Shown piece by piece: positions 1 through 9,530 of a stretch of DNA of 64,000 bases. Under the pieces are notes generated by a model. It was not told where the DNA came from. It worked only from the letters and a program-made list of their open reading frames with translations, and ran no database searches. The stretch covers positions 1 to 64,000 of the forward strand of contig NZ_JARWOV010000220.1 in assembly GCF_029868855.1 (NCBI RefSeq), in the 5' to 3' direction. The DNA is from Nocardia carnea (lineage in GTDB: Bacteria; Actinomycetota; Actinomycetes; Mycobacteriales; Mycobacteriaceae). The translations under genes and the position numbers were made by a program. The first letter of the stretch is position 1. Every line of letters begins with the position of its first letter.

Positions 1-1
1 C

Positions 2-109
2 TATATCACCGACGCGGCCCTCACCACCCTCCCGGCCCGGTTCCACGGCAGCGCCAACGATCCGCTGCTGGCGGCGCTGGCGCTGGCACTGGCGCAATGG
101 CGGGCCCCC
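2..109 (+). CDS. NRPS condensation/epimerization-domain scrap, both ends missing
   Basis: About 36 residues in frame 2 read [14 protein letters not shown], then [19 protein letters not shown]. The pattern of a small-residue/N-D pair followed by an [12 protein letters not shown] helix is typical of condensation and epimerization domains of non-ribosomal peptide synthetases. It does not resemble the C-terminus of CarB, the usual neighbour upstream of pyrF. The frame then runs into G/C homopolymer. I infer a fragment of an unrelated NRPS locus joined here by assembly. The identification rests on one short motif. Confidence 0.45.
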
Positions 110-242
110 CGCCGCGGCCCCCCCCGGCCCGGCCCGGTCAAGGCGGGACGGGGCGGCCGCCTTGGGTGGGGGGGGGGGGCGCGCGCCCCGCCCCCCTCCC
201 CCCCCCCGGGCGCCGCCCGCCCCCCCCCCCCCCCCCCCCCCC
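106..242. repeat. G/C homopolymer low-complexity tract (probable assembly artefact)
   Basis: This stretch is almost entirely G and C. It includes a run of 12 G at 168-179 and a run of 23 C at 220-242. No sensible protein crosses it in any frame, and it lies exactly where two unrelated coding sequences meet. Long G or C runs of this kind are common where reads degrade or a gap was bridged, so I read it as low-quality or chimeric sequence. Confidence 0.7.
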
Positions 243-1018
243 ACGGCCCGATCTGCGTCGGGATCGACCCGCATCCCGCGCTGCTGGACGCCTGGGGCCT
301 GCCGGACGACGCGAACGGCCTGGAAACCTTCGCCGAGATCTGCGTGGAAGCCTTCGACGGGGTGGCGGCGGTGGTCAAACCGCAGGTTGCCTTCTTCGAG
401 GCCTACGGCTCGGCGGGAATCGCGGTTCTCGAACGCACCATCGAGGTGCTGCGGGGTTCCGGCACTCTGGTCCTCGCCGATGCCAAACGCGGCGATATCG
501 GCTCCACCATGGCCGCGTACGCCCGCACGTGGCTCGGTGACGGGCCGCTGGGCGCGGATGCGGTCACGGTCTCGCCCTACCTCGGGTTCGGCGCCCTGCG
601 GCCCGCCCTGGACCTGGCCCGCGCCAACGGGCGTGGTGTCTTCGTCCTGGCCGCCACGTCGAATCCGGAGGCTGCCCGGGTCCAGCAGGCGATGGTGGAC
701 GGGCGGACCCTCGCCCAGACCGTGGTCGATGCCGCCGCCGAAACCAACCGCGGTACCGCACCGGGCTCTGTCGGGGTGGTGGTGGGCGCCACGCTCACCG
801 ATATCCCCGATCTCAGCGCACTGAACGGCCCGATCCTCCTGCCGGGCGTGGGCGCCCAGGGCGGTACCGCGGCGGCGGTCCGCGCCCTGCTCCCGGAAGC
901 GCTGTGGCCGGTGGCGGTTCCGAATGTCTCGCGAGACGTACTCGGCGCGGGCCCCTCGGTGACGGCGCTGCGGGACCGGTTGGCGGCTTTCCAGGACGAG
1001 TTCGCTTTCCTGCGCTGA
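242..1018 (+). CDS. pyrF: Orotidine 5'-phosphate decarboxylase, 5' end lost in low-complexity sequence
   Basis: The product decarboxylates OMP to UMP, the last step of de novo pyrimidine synthesis. Clear homology begins directly after the C run with [11 protein letters not shown], the N-terminal substrate-binding strand. The catalytic Asp-x-Lys-x-x-Asp signature follows in [10 protein letters not shown], and the C-terminal phosphate-loop region [11 protein letters not shown] marks the actinobacterial (type 2) branch. About 258 residues are present. The family is near 270-280, so roughly 15-20 N-terminal residues and the start codon are missing or corrupted. The ATG at 344 is internal. CarB would be expected upstream but is replaced by the NRPS-like scrap. 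Confidence 0.93.
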   Translation, partial: HGPICVGIDPHPALLDAWGLPDDANGLETFAEICVEAFDGVAAVVKPQVAFFEAYGSAGIAVLERTIEVLRGSGTLVLADAKRGDIGSTMAAYARTWLGDGPLGADAVTVSPYLGFGALRPALDLARANGRGVFVLAATSNPEAARVQQAMVDGRTLAQTVVDAAAETNRGTAPGSVGVVVGATLTDIPDLSALNGPILLPGVGAQGGTAAAVRALLPEALWPVAVPNVSRDVLGAGPSVTALRDRLAAFQDEFAFLR

Positions 1019-1673
1019 TCGACGCTGTACGGGTGGAAACCGCCCGGAGGGCTATCCGTCCGCGCGGCCGGTGTCACGGGCCGTCGGTGTCGCGCCAGGA
1101 CCTGTCTACGGGGTGCTGTGTTCGGCGTTCCCGCGGGCAATCACGGCTCCTGTCCGTCCGCGCCTCCCGAAGGGCATCTGGTCGATCGGCTGTCGACGAG
1201 CGTGTAGTCGACGGGACCGGCGCGGCACTCCGGCGGGACAGTTGCATGCATCCACTCGGGCCTGCTTCGGCACCCGTTACCAAGTGCTGTGGGCGCTCGG
1301 TGTCGGGAGCAGAAGCACCGCTCCGAGGGCGCCGAACCCCGTGGAGCCGCAGCTGCCGCAAAAAAATACAGAAAATTCCTGGTAGGGCGGCTGGGAGGTA
1401 GCCAGGCTGTGGATAAGTCCGGTGGCTATCGCGCCGCAACCGGACGCGCGCACCCAAAATGCCCTGCTGAAAAGGTGTTTCGTGGTAAGTCCACCGGTGG
1501 TGTGGCTGTGGGCAAGCCGGGATGCGGGATGGGTGGCAAGGGGCAGTTACGGGGTCCGATTCATGCCCTGACCTGGGGGGTGGGTTCGCAATCCGGGGGC
1601 GTCGTGGGTACGGTCGCTGAGACTGCCGGGTAGTTCGGCAGGTTTTGATGCAGAACGATGAGACGGAGGAACC
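1019..1673. other. Intergenic region pyrF-mihF, no gene recognised
   Basis: Open frames here lack conserved motifs and typical third-position bias, so I call no gene. The stretch includes a short A-rich patch near 1361-1375, unusual for this genome. A hairpin close to mihF is listed separately. In M. tuberculosis the same interval carries a PE/PPE pair; nothing like it is seen here. Confidence 0.6.
1623..1641 (+). terminator. Hairpin with T-tract in the mihF leader
   Basis: CTGCCG and CGGCAG form a perfect 6-bp stem around a 7-nt loop, followed at once by GTTTT. This has the shape of a small intrinsic terminator or attenuator. It lies about 30 nt before the mihF start codon. No function is shown by sequence alone. 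Confidence 0.35.
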
Positions 1674-1994
1674 GTGCCCCTTCCCAAGCTGACTGATGAG
1701 CAGCGCAGCGCTGCTCTGGAGAAGGCGGCTGCCGCTCGGCGTGTTCGGGCGGAGCTCAAGGATCGCCTGAAGCGCGGCGGCACCGACTTGAAAGAAGTCC
1801 TCAGCGAGGCCGAGACCGATGAGATCATCGGCAAGATGAAGGTGCGCGCATTGCTGGAAGCCTTGCCCAAGGTCGGCAAGGTCAAGGCAGGAGAGATCAT
1901 GAACGAGCTCGAGATCGCTCCGACCCGTCGGCTGCGCGGTCTCGGCGATCGGCAGCGCAAAGCGCTGCTTGCCAAATTCGACCTCGGCGCCTGA
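1674..1994 (+). CDS. mihF: Integration host factor, actinobacterial type (mIHF)
   Basis: This is a small basic nucleoid protein that binds and bends DNA and supports chromosome organisation and phage integration. The 106 residues match mycobacterial mIHF over the full length: [15 protein letters not shown] at the N-terminus, the [13 protein letters not shown] helix-hairpin region, and the signature [18 protein letters not shown]. The GTG start is preceded by a strong GGAGGA ribosome-binding site. It lies 8 nt before gmk and probably opens a gmk-rpoZ-coaBC operon, the order conserved in mycobacteria. Confidence 0.95.
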   Translation: MPLPKLTDEQRSAALEKAAAARRVRAELKDRLKRGGTDLKEVLSEAETDEIIGKMKVRALLEALPKVGKVKAGEIMNELEIAPTRRLRGLGDRQRKALLAKFDLGA

Positions 1995-2002
1995 CAGCCT
2001 CG

Positions 2003-2587
2003 GTGATCGAGAACATGACGAAGGGTCGGCTGGTTGTACTGGTCGGCCCCTCGGCCGTGGGCAAGTCCACCGTGGTGCGCTGTGTCCGCGAACGGCTGCC
2101 GGAACTGGTTTTCAGTGTGTCGGCGACCACCCGGGACCCCCGTCCCGGTGAGGTCGACGGCCGTGATTACCGGTTCGTCAGCCGGGCCGAGTTCGATGCG
2201 ATGATCGCCTCGGGTGATCTGCTCGAATGGGCGGATATCCACGGTGGACTACAGCGGTCGGGGACTCCGGCCGCGCCGGTCCGGGCCGCCCTGTCCGAGG
2301 GGCTGCCGGTACTGATCGAGGTCGACCTCGAGGGTGCGCGTTCGATTCGCCGGGTGATGCCGGAGGCCGTACTGGTGTTCCTCGCGCCGCCCAGCTGGGC
2401 GGAGCTGGAGAACCGGCTGCGCAGCCGCGGCACGGAATCTCCTGAGGTCATCGAACGCCGGCTGGCGACCGCACGGGTGGAATTGGCCGCACGTGACGAG
2501 TTCGACACCGTGATCGTGAACGACACCGTGACCAGCGCCTGTGCGGAGTTGGTATCGTTGTTCGTCAGCACGAATTCCAATTCGTAG
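2003..2587 (+). CDS. gmk: Guanylate kinase
   Basis: The enzyme phosphorylates GMP to GDP with ATP. The Walker A loop GPSAVGKST lies near residue 16, followed by the GMP-binding segment [14 protein letters not shown]. The lid carries [14 protein letters not shown], the mycobacterial variant of the usual YGTP motif. [16 protein letters not shown] and the R-G-T-E segment follow. Length (194) is normal. GTG at 2003 leaves 8 nt after mihF; ATG at 2015 would shorten it by four residues. Neither has a clear Shine-Dalgarno, so the exact start is uncertain. Confidence 0.95.
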   Translation: MIENMTKGRLVVLVGPSAVGKSTVVRCVRERLPELVFSVSATTRDPRPGEVDGRDYRFVSRAEFDAMIASGDLLEWADIHGGLQRSGTPAAPVRAALSEGLPVLIEVDLEGARSIRRVMPEAVLVFLAPPSWAELENRLRSRGTESPEVIERRLATARVELAARDEFDTVIVNDTVTSACAELVSLFVSTNSNS

Positions 2588-2648
2588 CCGGTTACGCCCG
2601 GCCGAGCCGCCGCGTAACCGCGCCCCCGACCCCGCAGGAGCTTCCTCA

Positions 2649-2927
2649 GTGAGCAGTACGGACACCGCCGCGCCCGCCTACGACACTCCGGTCGGCCTCA
2701 CCAACCCGCCGATCGATGAACTGCTGGACCGCACCTCGTCCAAGTACGCGCTGGTGATCTACGCCGCCAAACGTGCCCGCCAGATCAACGATTACTACAA
2801 CCAGCTCGGCGACGGCATCCTCGAATACGTCGGCCCGCTGGTCGAGCCGCTGCCGCAGGAGAAGCCGCTGTCGGTGGCGATGCGGGAGATCCACAGCGAT
2901 CTGCTCGAGCACACCGAAGGCGAATGA
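2649..2927 (+). CDS. rpoZ: RNA polymerase omega subunit
   Basis: Omega helps fold and stabilise the beta' subunit of RNA polymerase. The 92-residue product has the conserved [14 protein letters not shown] segment (here [17 protein letters not shown]), then the helix [17 protein letters not shown] that clamps beta', and a short acidic tail. The GTG start sits after AGGAG, 61 nt downstream of gmk. The adjacent gmk and coaBC genes match the standard actinobacterial arrangement. Confidence 0.95.
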   Translation: MSSTDTAAPAYDTPVGLTNPPIDELLDRTSSKYALVIYAAKRARQINDYYNQLGDGILEYVGPLVEPLPQEKPLSVAMREIHSDLLEHTEGE

Positions 2928-2972
2928 CCCGGTAGTCCCCGGGCGAACGGCCGATAGGGCAGGAGGCGCGCG

Positions 2973-4220
2973 ATGGCGCGGGTAGTTGTCGGGGTGGGCG
3001 GCGGTATCGCCGCGTACAAGGCGTGCGCACTGGTACGGCGGTTCACCGAGACCGGCCACAGCGTGCGGGTGATTCCCACCGAGGCGGCATTGCAGTTCGT
3101 CGGTAAGGCGACCTTCGAGGCGCTGTCCGGCCACCCGGTGCACACCGGGGTGTTCGCCGATGTGCCCGAGGTCCCCCATGTGCGGCTGGGCCAGGAGGCC
3201 GAGCTGGTCGTGATCGCCCCCGCCACCGCCGATCTGATGGCGCGCGCCGCGCACGGTCGCGCCGACGATCTGCTGACCGCGACCCTGCTCACCGCTCGAT
3301 GTCCGGTGCTGTTCGCACCCGCCATGCATACCGAGATGTGGGAGCATGCGGCGACCATGGCGAATGTGGCCGCATTACGCGCGCACGGTGCGACGGTGAT
3401 GGAGCCCGCGTCGGGTCGGCTCACCGGTACCGATACCGGTCCGGGTCGCCTACCGGAACCCGAGGAGATCTTCGGGTTGGCGTCGCTGCTGCTGGAACGC
3501 GCCGACGCCGTACCGCGGGATCTGGAGGGCAAGCGGGTCGTTATCACCGCCGGTGGCACTCGTGAACCGCTCGACCCGGTGCGCTTCCTGGGTAACCGCA
3601 GCTCCGGTAAACAGGGCTATGCGCTGGCCCGGGTGGCCGCCCAGCGCGGCGCGCAGGTAACACTGATCGCCGGGAACACCATCGAGATGGCGCCGCCGGC
3701 GGCCGTGGAGCTGGTGCACATCACGACCGCCGACCAGCTCAAGATTGCCGTCGACAAACACGCGGTGGGTGCGGACGCGGTGATCATGGCCGCCGCCGTC
3801 GCCGATTTCCGGCCCTCGTCGGTGGCCGGTGCCAAGATCAAAAAGGGTAAGGACGAGCCCGACAGCATCGCGCTGTCACGGACCGAGGACATCCTCGCGG
3901 GCCTGGTCCAGGCGCGTCGCGAGGGTCAGCTTTCCGGTACCGCCATCGTCGGGTTCGCCGCCGAGACCGGCGACGAGGACGGCGATGTGATCACCTACGC
4001 CCGCGCCAAGCTCGCCCGGAAGGGCTGTGACCTGCTGGTTGTCAACGCCGTGGGGGACGGCAAGGCGTTCGAGGTGGATACCAACGACGGCTGGCTGCTC
4101 GGCGCCGACGGCAGCGAACAGGCCCTCGATCACGGATCCAAGGCGCTGCTGGCCAGTCGTGTCCTCGATGCTCTGGGCCCGCTCCTGCGCGAGCGGGCCG
4201 CAGCCGGTAGCGGCGCGTAA
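2973..4220 (+). CDS. coaBC: Bifunctional phosphopantothenoylcysteine decarboxylase / phosphopantothenate-cysteine ligase
   Basis: The protein makes 4'-phosphopantetheine for CoA synthesis. The N-terminal half is the flavoprotein CoaC: VGVGGGIAAYKAC at the start, the active-site APAMHTEMW segment near residue 112, and an expected His in HVRLG. The CoaB half begins near residue 190 with KRVVITAGGTREPLDPVR and contains NRSSGKQGYALA and the AKIKKGK lysines that bind the acyl-cytidylate intermediate. At 415 residues it is full length. An AGGAGG site precedes the ATG. It follows rpoZ by 45 nt in the same operon. Confidence 0.96.
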   Translation: MARVVVGVGGGIAAYKACALVRRFTETGHSVRVIPTEAALQFVGKATFEALSGHPVHTGVFADVPEVPHVRLGQEAELVVIAPATADLMARAAHGRADDLLTATLLTARCPVLFAPAMHTEMWEHAATMANVAALRAHGATVMEPASGRLTGTDTGPGRLPEPEEIFGLASLLLERADAVPRDLEGKRVVITAGGTREPLDPVRFLGNRSSGKQGYALARVAAQRGAQVTLIAGNTIEMAPPAAVELVHITTADQLKIAVDKHAVGADAVIMAAAVADFRPSSVAGAKIKKGKDEPDSIALSRTEDILAGLVQARREGQLSGTAIVGFAAETGDEDGDVITYARAKLARKGCDLLVVNAVGDGKAFEVDTNDGWLLGADGSEQALDHGSKALLASRVLDALGPLLRERAAAGSGA

Positions 4221-4563
4221 CCACGCGGAACTCCCGTGCAGACAAGGACGCCGCACAAACGATGTGGGCCCGGCCGGCCGCATCCGGTCTCGATCCGGGC
4301 CGGGCGGGCCCGCGCGGAGAATCGACTCATCGCGATCCGAACTCTTGCCAGGGGTGTCGGCCACCCGTACTGGTAGTGCGAGTCGATCCCGCCGCGGCCG
4401 TTCGGCCGGCCGGGGTTCGCGGACCGGAAACCCGTCCGGTGTGGTGTCCGGAACCACAATCCGGCCCCGCGTTCTAATAGTCTGGTAGTCCAGGGTCACG
4501 ACCGGAGCCGTGCGCTACGGTCCATATCCGGGACACGAGTAACCGTTGAGGAAGAGGGAAACT
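4221..4563 (+). promoter_or_regulatory. metK upstream region with candidate -10 TAGTCT
   Basis: No gene fits in this 343-nt gap. A TAGTCT hexamer at 4478-4483, embedded in TCTAATAGTCT, is a plausible -10 and would give a leader of about 75 nt ending in a purine-rich ribosome-binding site. The same TAGTCTGGT string occurs before ribE. I looked for a SAM-responsive riboswitch and saw no recognisable core. Confidence 0.4.
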
Positions 4564-5775
<1,212 letters not shown>

Positions 5776-5788
5776 GTCCGCGTTCCGC

Positions 5789-8221
5789 GTGCCGCAACCT
5801 GTCGCCGACACCCCCGGGGAAATCGAGTCCCCGGGGGTGTCGGCCGCTTCGGGAGGCGACGGTGCGCGGCGGGCGAAGAAGAAATCTCCTCCGCCCGGGC
5901 CGCCGCCGGTATCGCATCCGATCGCTCGGGTGTTGCCGCTGCTCACCCCGGCTCATCTGGACCGTGATTTCGACTATCTGGTGCCCCCGGAGCTGGACGA
6001 GATCGCCCGGCCCGGGGTCCGGGTCCGGGTGCGTTTCGCCGGGCGGCTGGTGGACGGCTATCTGTTGTCCCGGCATACCGAGTCCGACCATCCCGGCAAA
6101 CTCGTCCGGCTGGAACGAGTGGTGTCGGCGGAACAGGTGCTCACCCCGGAGATCCTCCGGCTCGCCACCACCGTGGCGGCTCGCTGCGCCGGCACCCGCG
6201 CCGATGTCCTGCGCTTGGCCATACCGCCCCGGCATGCGCGCGTAGAGAACGGTGGGGCCGGAAAGAACGAATCGGGCGACGTGGTGCGGGCGGCACCGGC
6301 GGATAGCGCAGACCGGCCCCCGGTGACCGGACCGGCCACCGGGGGAGCCGGCGCGGCGGGCGTCGCGAAGGACTCGGTGGAACCACCTTCCCCGGAGGAA
6401 TCCGGCCGGGGCCGGCAGGTGGGCTCTCCGGCATCACTCGATCCGGCACCGGATCACCATGACCCCGAGCGCGCTACGACCGCTGCCGATCATCCGGCAG
6501 CCGGGGCCGGGCAAACGCCGGCAGGCGAGCGTCGTCAGCCGACGCCGGACGCGACCGAGCGGGCGTCGGACGGTGGCGAAACGGCCACATCGGACGTCGA
6601 CCTATCGGCCTGGCGACGGTATCGCCACGGGGGATCGTTCCTCACCGCGCTCGCCGGGAGCAAGGGTCCACGCGCGGCGTGGCAGGCGTTGCCGGGTGAG
6701 GACTGGGCACGCCGGCTGGCCGAACTCGCGGCCGTTGTGGTGGCCGCCGGCCGTAGCGCGATCCTGATGGTTCCCGACCAGCGCGATCTGGATCGGGTAC
6801 TGCGGGAATGCGAATCGCTGGTCGGGGATTCGGTGGTCGGGCTCTCGGCAGGGTTGGGTCCGGCGGCACGATATCGGCGCTGGCTGGCCGTTCTGCGCGG
6901 CACCGCGCGGGTCGTGGTCGGCACCCGCAGCGCCGTTTTCGCGCCGGTCGCGGAGCTGGGGCTCATCGCGATCTGGGACGACGGTGACGACACCTACGCC
7001 GAGCCCCGTTCCCCGTACCCGCATGCCCGCGAGGTGGCGATGCTGCGGGTGCACGAGACCGGGGCGGGCTTCGTGGCCGCGGGTTTCGCGCGGACCGCGG
7101 AGGTGCAGGCGGTGGTGGAATCGGGTTGGGCGCACGATCTGCTCGCCGACCGCGCCACGGTCCGGGCGGCCTCGCCCCGGATCGGCGCGCCGGGAGATTC
7201 CGATGCTGCACTCGACCGCGACCCCATCGCCCGCGCGGTCCGCATTCCGGGTGCTGCTTTCGCTGCCGCGCGCCAGGCACTGGCTGCGGGAGAGGGCGTG
7301 CTGGTGCAGGTACCGCGCCGCGGGTACGTCCCGGCTCTCGCGTGCACCAAATGCCGCACCCCTGCACGCTGCCGGCAGTGCGTGGGCCCGCTGTCCCTGC
7401 CGGAGGATGGTCCCGCGGACCCCGCCGCGCATATCGCGCACAGTCCGGTGTGCCGGTGGTGCGGCCGGACCGAGGCCGCTTTCCGCTGTCCGGGCTGCGG
7501 TGGGCGGGTGCTGCGCGCCGTGGTCATCGGCGCTGCCCGGACCGCGGAGGAGCTGGGCCGGGCGTTTCCCGGGGTGCCGATCCGGGGGTCGAGCGGCGCC
7601 GCGATGCTCGATACCGTCGAACCGGGCCCCCAGGTGGTGGTCGCTACTGTCGGGGCCGAACCACTGCTACCCGGTGGCTACGGAGTCGGCTTGCTGCTGG
7701 ACGGATGGGCGCTGCTGGGCCGCGCCGATCTCCGTGCCGCCGAGGACACACTGCGCCGCTGGCTGGGCGCCGCCGCCCTGGTGAAAGCCGCGGGCCGGGT
7801 ACTGGTGATGGCCGACCCGGGTGTGCCGACCGTGCAGGCGCTGCTGCGCTGGGATCCGGCCGGGCATGCGGCCGCCGAACTCGCACAGCGTGCGGAGGTC
7901 GGGTTCCCGCCCGCGGTGCGGATGGCCGCGATCGACGGAACGCCCGATGCGGTCGCCGAACTCCTTGCGGTCACCGAACTCCCGGCCGCCGCCGAAATAC
8001 TGGGGCCGGTACCGCTGCCCGCCACCGCGCGTAGGCCGTCGGGTTCTCGCACCGATGACAACCGCGGTGCCCCGGTGGAAGTAGAGCGGGTGCTGTTACG
8101 CGTTCCGCGCCGGCAAGGCGGCGCGCTGGCCCGTGCGCTGACCGCCGCGCAGGCCGTCCGCAGCAGTCAGCGTGCGGAAACCTCGGCGCGGGTACAGATA
8201 GATCCGCTCGATATCGGCTGA
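5789..8221 (+). CDS. priA: PriA-like primosomal protein N', ATPase motifs degenerate
   Basis: This is the actinobacterial replication-restart protein. The 3'-DNA-binding domain starts near residue 42 (HPIARVLPLLTPAHLDRDFDYLVP). A Pro/Ala/Gly-rich linker of about 120 residues (roughly 150-270) follows and accounts for most of the excess over the ~655-residue mycobacterial homologue. The helicase region keeps the fold (VVVGTRSAVFAPVAELGLI) but has no GxGKT Walker A and has WDDGDD where DEAH is expected. The zinc cluster is present as CTKCRTPARCRQC and CRWCGRTEAAFRCPGC near 517-570. GTG at 5789 and GTG at 5837 are both possible starts. The first makes the metK hairpin part of the coding region. 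Confidence 0.88.
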   Translation: MPQPVADTPGEIESPGVSAASGGDGARRAKKKSPPPGPPPVSHPIARVLPLLTPAHLDRDFDYLVPPELDEIARPGVRVRVRFAGRLVDGYLLSRHTESDHPGKLVRLERVVSAEQVLTPEILRLATTVAARCAGTRADVLRLAIPPRHARVENGGAGKNESGDVVRAAPADSADRPPVTGPATGGAGAAGVAKDSVEPPSPEESGRGRQVGSPASLDPAPDHHDPERATTAADHPAAGAGQTPAGERRQPTPDATERASDGGETATSDVDLSAWRRYRHGGSFLTALAGSKGPRAAWQALPGEDWARRLAELAAVVVAAGRSAILMVPDQRDLDRVLRECESLVGDSVVGLSAGLGPAARYRRWLAVLRGTARVVVGTRSAVFAPVAELGLIAIWDDGDDTYAEPRSPYPHAREVAMLRVHETGAGFVAAGFARTAEVQAVVESGWAHDLLADRATVRAASPRIGAPGDSDAALDRDPIARAVRIPGAAFAAARQALAAGEGVLVQVPRRGYVPALACTKCRTPARCRQCVGPLSLPEDGPADPAAHIAHSPVCRWCGRTEAAFRCPGCGGRVLRAVVIGAARTAEELGRAFPGVPIRGSSGAAMLDTVEPGPQVVVATVGAEPLLPGGYGVGLLLDGWALLGRADLRAAEDTLRRWLGAAALVKAAGRVLVMADPGVPTVQALLRWDPAGHAAAELAQRAEVGFPPAVRMAAIDGTPDAVAELLAVTELPAAAEILGPVPLPATARRPSGSRTDDNRGAPVEVERVLLRVPRRQGGALARALTAAQAVRSSQRAETSARVQIDPLDIG
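5804..5844 (+). terminator. Perfect 17-bp hairpin after metK
   Basis: The arms at 5804-5820 and 5828-5844 are perfect reverse complements with a 7-nt AATCGAG loop. There is no T-run, but the stem is strong enough to act as an actinobacterial terminator for metK. It overlaps the likely 5' end of priA, so it could also affect priA expression or mean that priA starts downstream. Confidence 0.65.
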
Positions 8222-8748
8222 TCCGCTTCCCGGCACCTGGAAATTGTGCCTTCTTTCGATCTCCGCGACGCCCGCACCTGCCTTTCCGGTCGCTGCACAC
8301 TGTGATCGGTACAGTTCGAAGACTGCTAGGGCCGCGCGTCGCGGGCGATATGACCGGTCCTGGTCGGTGGCATCCACTCACGCTTCCGAGTCGAGCGGCT
8401 CGCGGTGGCCTTGCTGATTCTTCGACTCTCCACGCAACGTGGCCTGGGCATGCGGCCCGCTTCTTCTTTCGCTCAGTGACAAAGACAGAGCGCCGCCGTG
8501 CTCGGAGGCCGTATCGACACGGCCGGTCGCGGGATTCGGCGGGGCCCAACCAGCGGGATCGCCGAGGCGCCCATGGGCCACGGACCGTGCCCTGACGAAC
8601 CCGAGTGCCCGGCACACGCTATGAGAAGCCGGCGTGCCGTCCGACGCGCCTGGTCGCGTACGGATCAGTGGGCAGCTTGTCCGGTTCCCGCCAGTGATGG
8701 GCCGATTACGCCGCAGCTTTAGGGCGGGGGTTGCATTGGATAGATTGC
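8222..8748. other. Intergenic region priA-padR, nothing recognised
   Basis: About 530 nt without a convincing gene, RNA or repeat. Short open frames in several phases lack conserved motifs and steady codon bias. The right end carries a candidate -10 (TAGATT at 8741-8746) for the PadR gene. Confidence 0.5.
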
Positions 8749-8758
8749 CGATATATCG
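8749..8758. promoter_or_regulatory. Palindrome CGATATATCG, candidate PadR autoregulatory site
   Basis: A perfect 10-bp AT-centred palindrome stands out in this GC-rich region. It is just downstream of a TAGATT hexamer and 41 nt before the PadR start, so it covers the expected transcription start. PadR-family repressors commonly bind AT-rich palindromes at their own promoters. The assignment is inference. Confidence 0.5.
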
Positions 8759-8799
8759 TCGATGCTATGCAAACAGATCGAGTAGCTCAGGAGGCTGCG

Positions 8800-9468
8800 A
8801 TGGAAGACATGGAGAACACGGACTTTCGCAAGGAACGGCTCCGCTGGGCCCGGCGTCACCGTCCCGATATGGAGCACGGGCCCGGCCGCGGCGGTTTCCG
8901 GCACGGTGGCCCGCCCGGTTTCGGTGGTCCTGGTTTCGGACCCGGTTTCGGGCCCGGTTTCGGACCGGGCTTCGGTCCGGGCTTCGGCCGGGGACGGGGT
9001 CGTGGCGGCCGCGGCCGGCGGGGCGATGTGCGGGCGGCGGTCCTGCTACTGCTCACCGAACGTCCGATGCACGGTTACGAACTGATCCAGCAGATCCGGG
9101 AACGCAGCGAGGATCTGTGGCGCCCCAGCCCGGGATCCGTCTATCCCGCGCTGTCCCAGCTGGAAGACGAGGGCCTGATCGTCATCGAGAAGGTCGCCGG
9201 ACGCAAAACCGCGCAGCTGACCGAGACAGGCACGGCCTACGTCGCCGAACACCGGACCGAACTCGGTGACCCGTGGGCCGAGGTCAAGGAAGGTGTCGGT
9301 GCCCACGCCAACGATCTGCGGGCGCTGGTCCCGCCGCTCATGGGCGCGATCGCGCAGGTCGCGGGGGCCGGGACCCCGGAACAGGCGGCCAAGGCGGCCG
9401 AGGTTCTCACCGAGGCGCGGAAAGCTCTGTATCGCATCCTGGCCGGTGACGAGGAGACCACGAAGTAA
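8800..9468 (+). CDS. PadR-family transcriptional regulator with Gly-Phe-Gly-Pro repeats
   Basis: The winged-helix PadR domain begins near residue 73: RRGDVRAAVLLLLTERPMHG, YELIQQI, then WRPSPGSVYPALSQLEDEGLI and a wing segment. A C-terminal helical dimerisation region follows. The N-terminal 70 residues are unusual: basic and glycine-rich, with about six GFGP-type repeats leading into RGRGRGGRGRRG. ATG at 8800 is chosen over ATG 8767 because an AGGAGG site lies 5 nt before it. A palindrome upstream suggests autoregulation. No transporter or enzyme target is adjacent, so its regulon is unknown. Confidence 0.88.
   Translation: MEDMENTDFRKERLRWARRHRPDMEHGPGRGGFRHGGPPGFGGPGFGPGFGPGFGPGFGPGFGRGRGRGGRGRRGDVRAAVLLLLTERPMHGYELIQQIRERSEDLWRPSPGSVYPALSQLEDEGLIVIEKVAGRKTAQLTETGTAYVAEHRTELGDPWAEVKEGVGAHANDLRALVPPLMGAIAQVAGAGTPEQAAKAAEVLTEARKALYRILAGDEETTK
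8916..8999 (+). repeat. In-frame ~12-bp tandem repeats coding GFGP/GFGR
   Basis: Successive GGTTTCGGACCC-like units encode Gly-Phe-Gly-Pro several times inside the PadR N-terminus. Such repeats can change copy number by slippage, giving length variants of the disordered arm. Confidence 0.7.
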
Positions 9469-9530
9469 CGGGGTGATCAAGACCTCGGCCTCGGGTTTTC
9501 CGCCGCCGCGGGAGGGTGGAAGATTGTGCG

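Noticed and set aside
106..242. Homopolymer region as a CRISPR-like or regulatory repeat
   Set aside because: There is no repeat-spacer structure; it is simple G and C runs at a join between unrelated coding sequences.
1071..1633. Small frames between pyrF and mihF as PE/PPE-type genes
   Set aside because: No PE or PPE motif and poor codon bias; conserved position alone is not enough.
4484..4563. Possible SAM riboswitch in the metK leader
   Set aside because: The candidate leader is only about 75 nt and I found none of the conserved SAM-I, SAM-II or SAM-IV core segments.
8310..8335. A TTCGAA-containing stretch as a tRNA T-loop
   Set aside because: No matching acceptor, D or anticodon arms could be folded around it.
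8302..8722. Overlapping short plus-strand frames between priA and padR as small genes
   Set aside because: Several phases are open at once, none keeps the genome's third-base pattern, and no ribosome-binding site or motif supports them.
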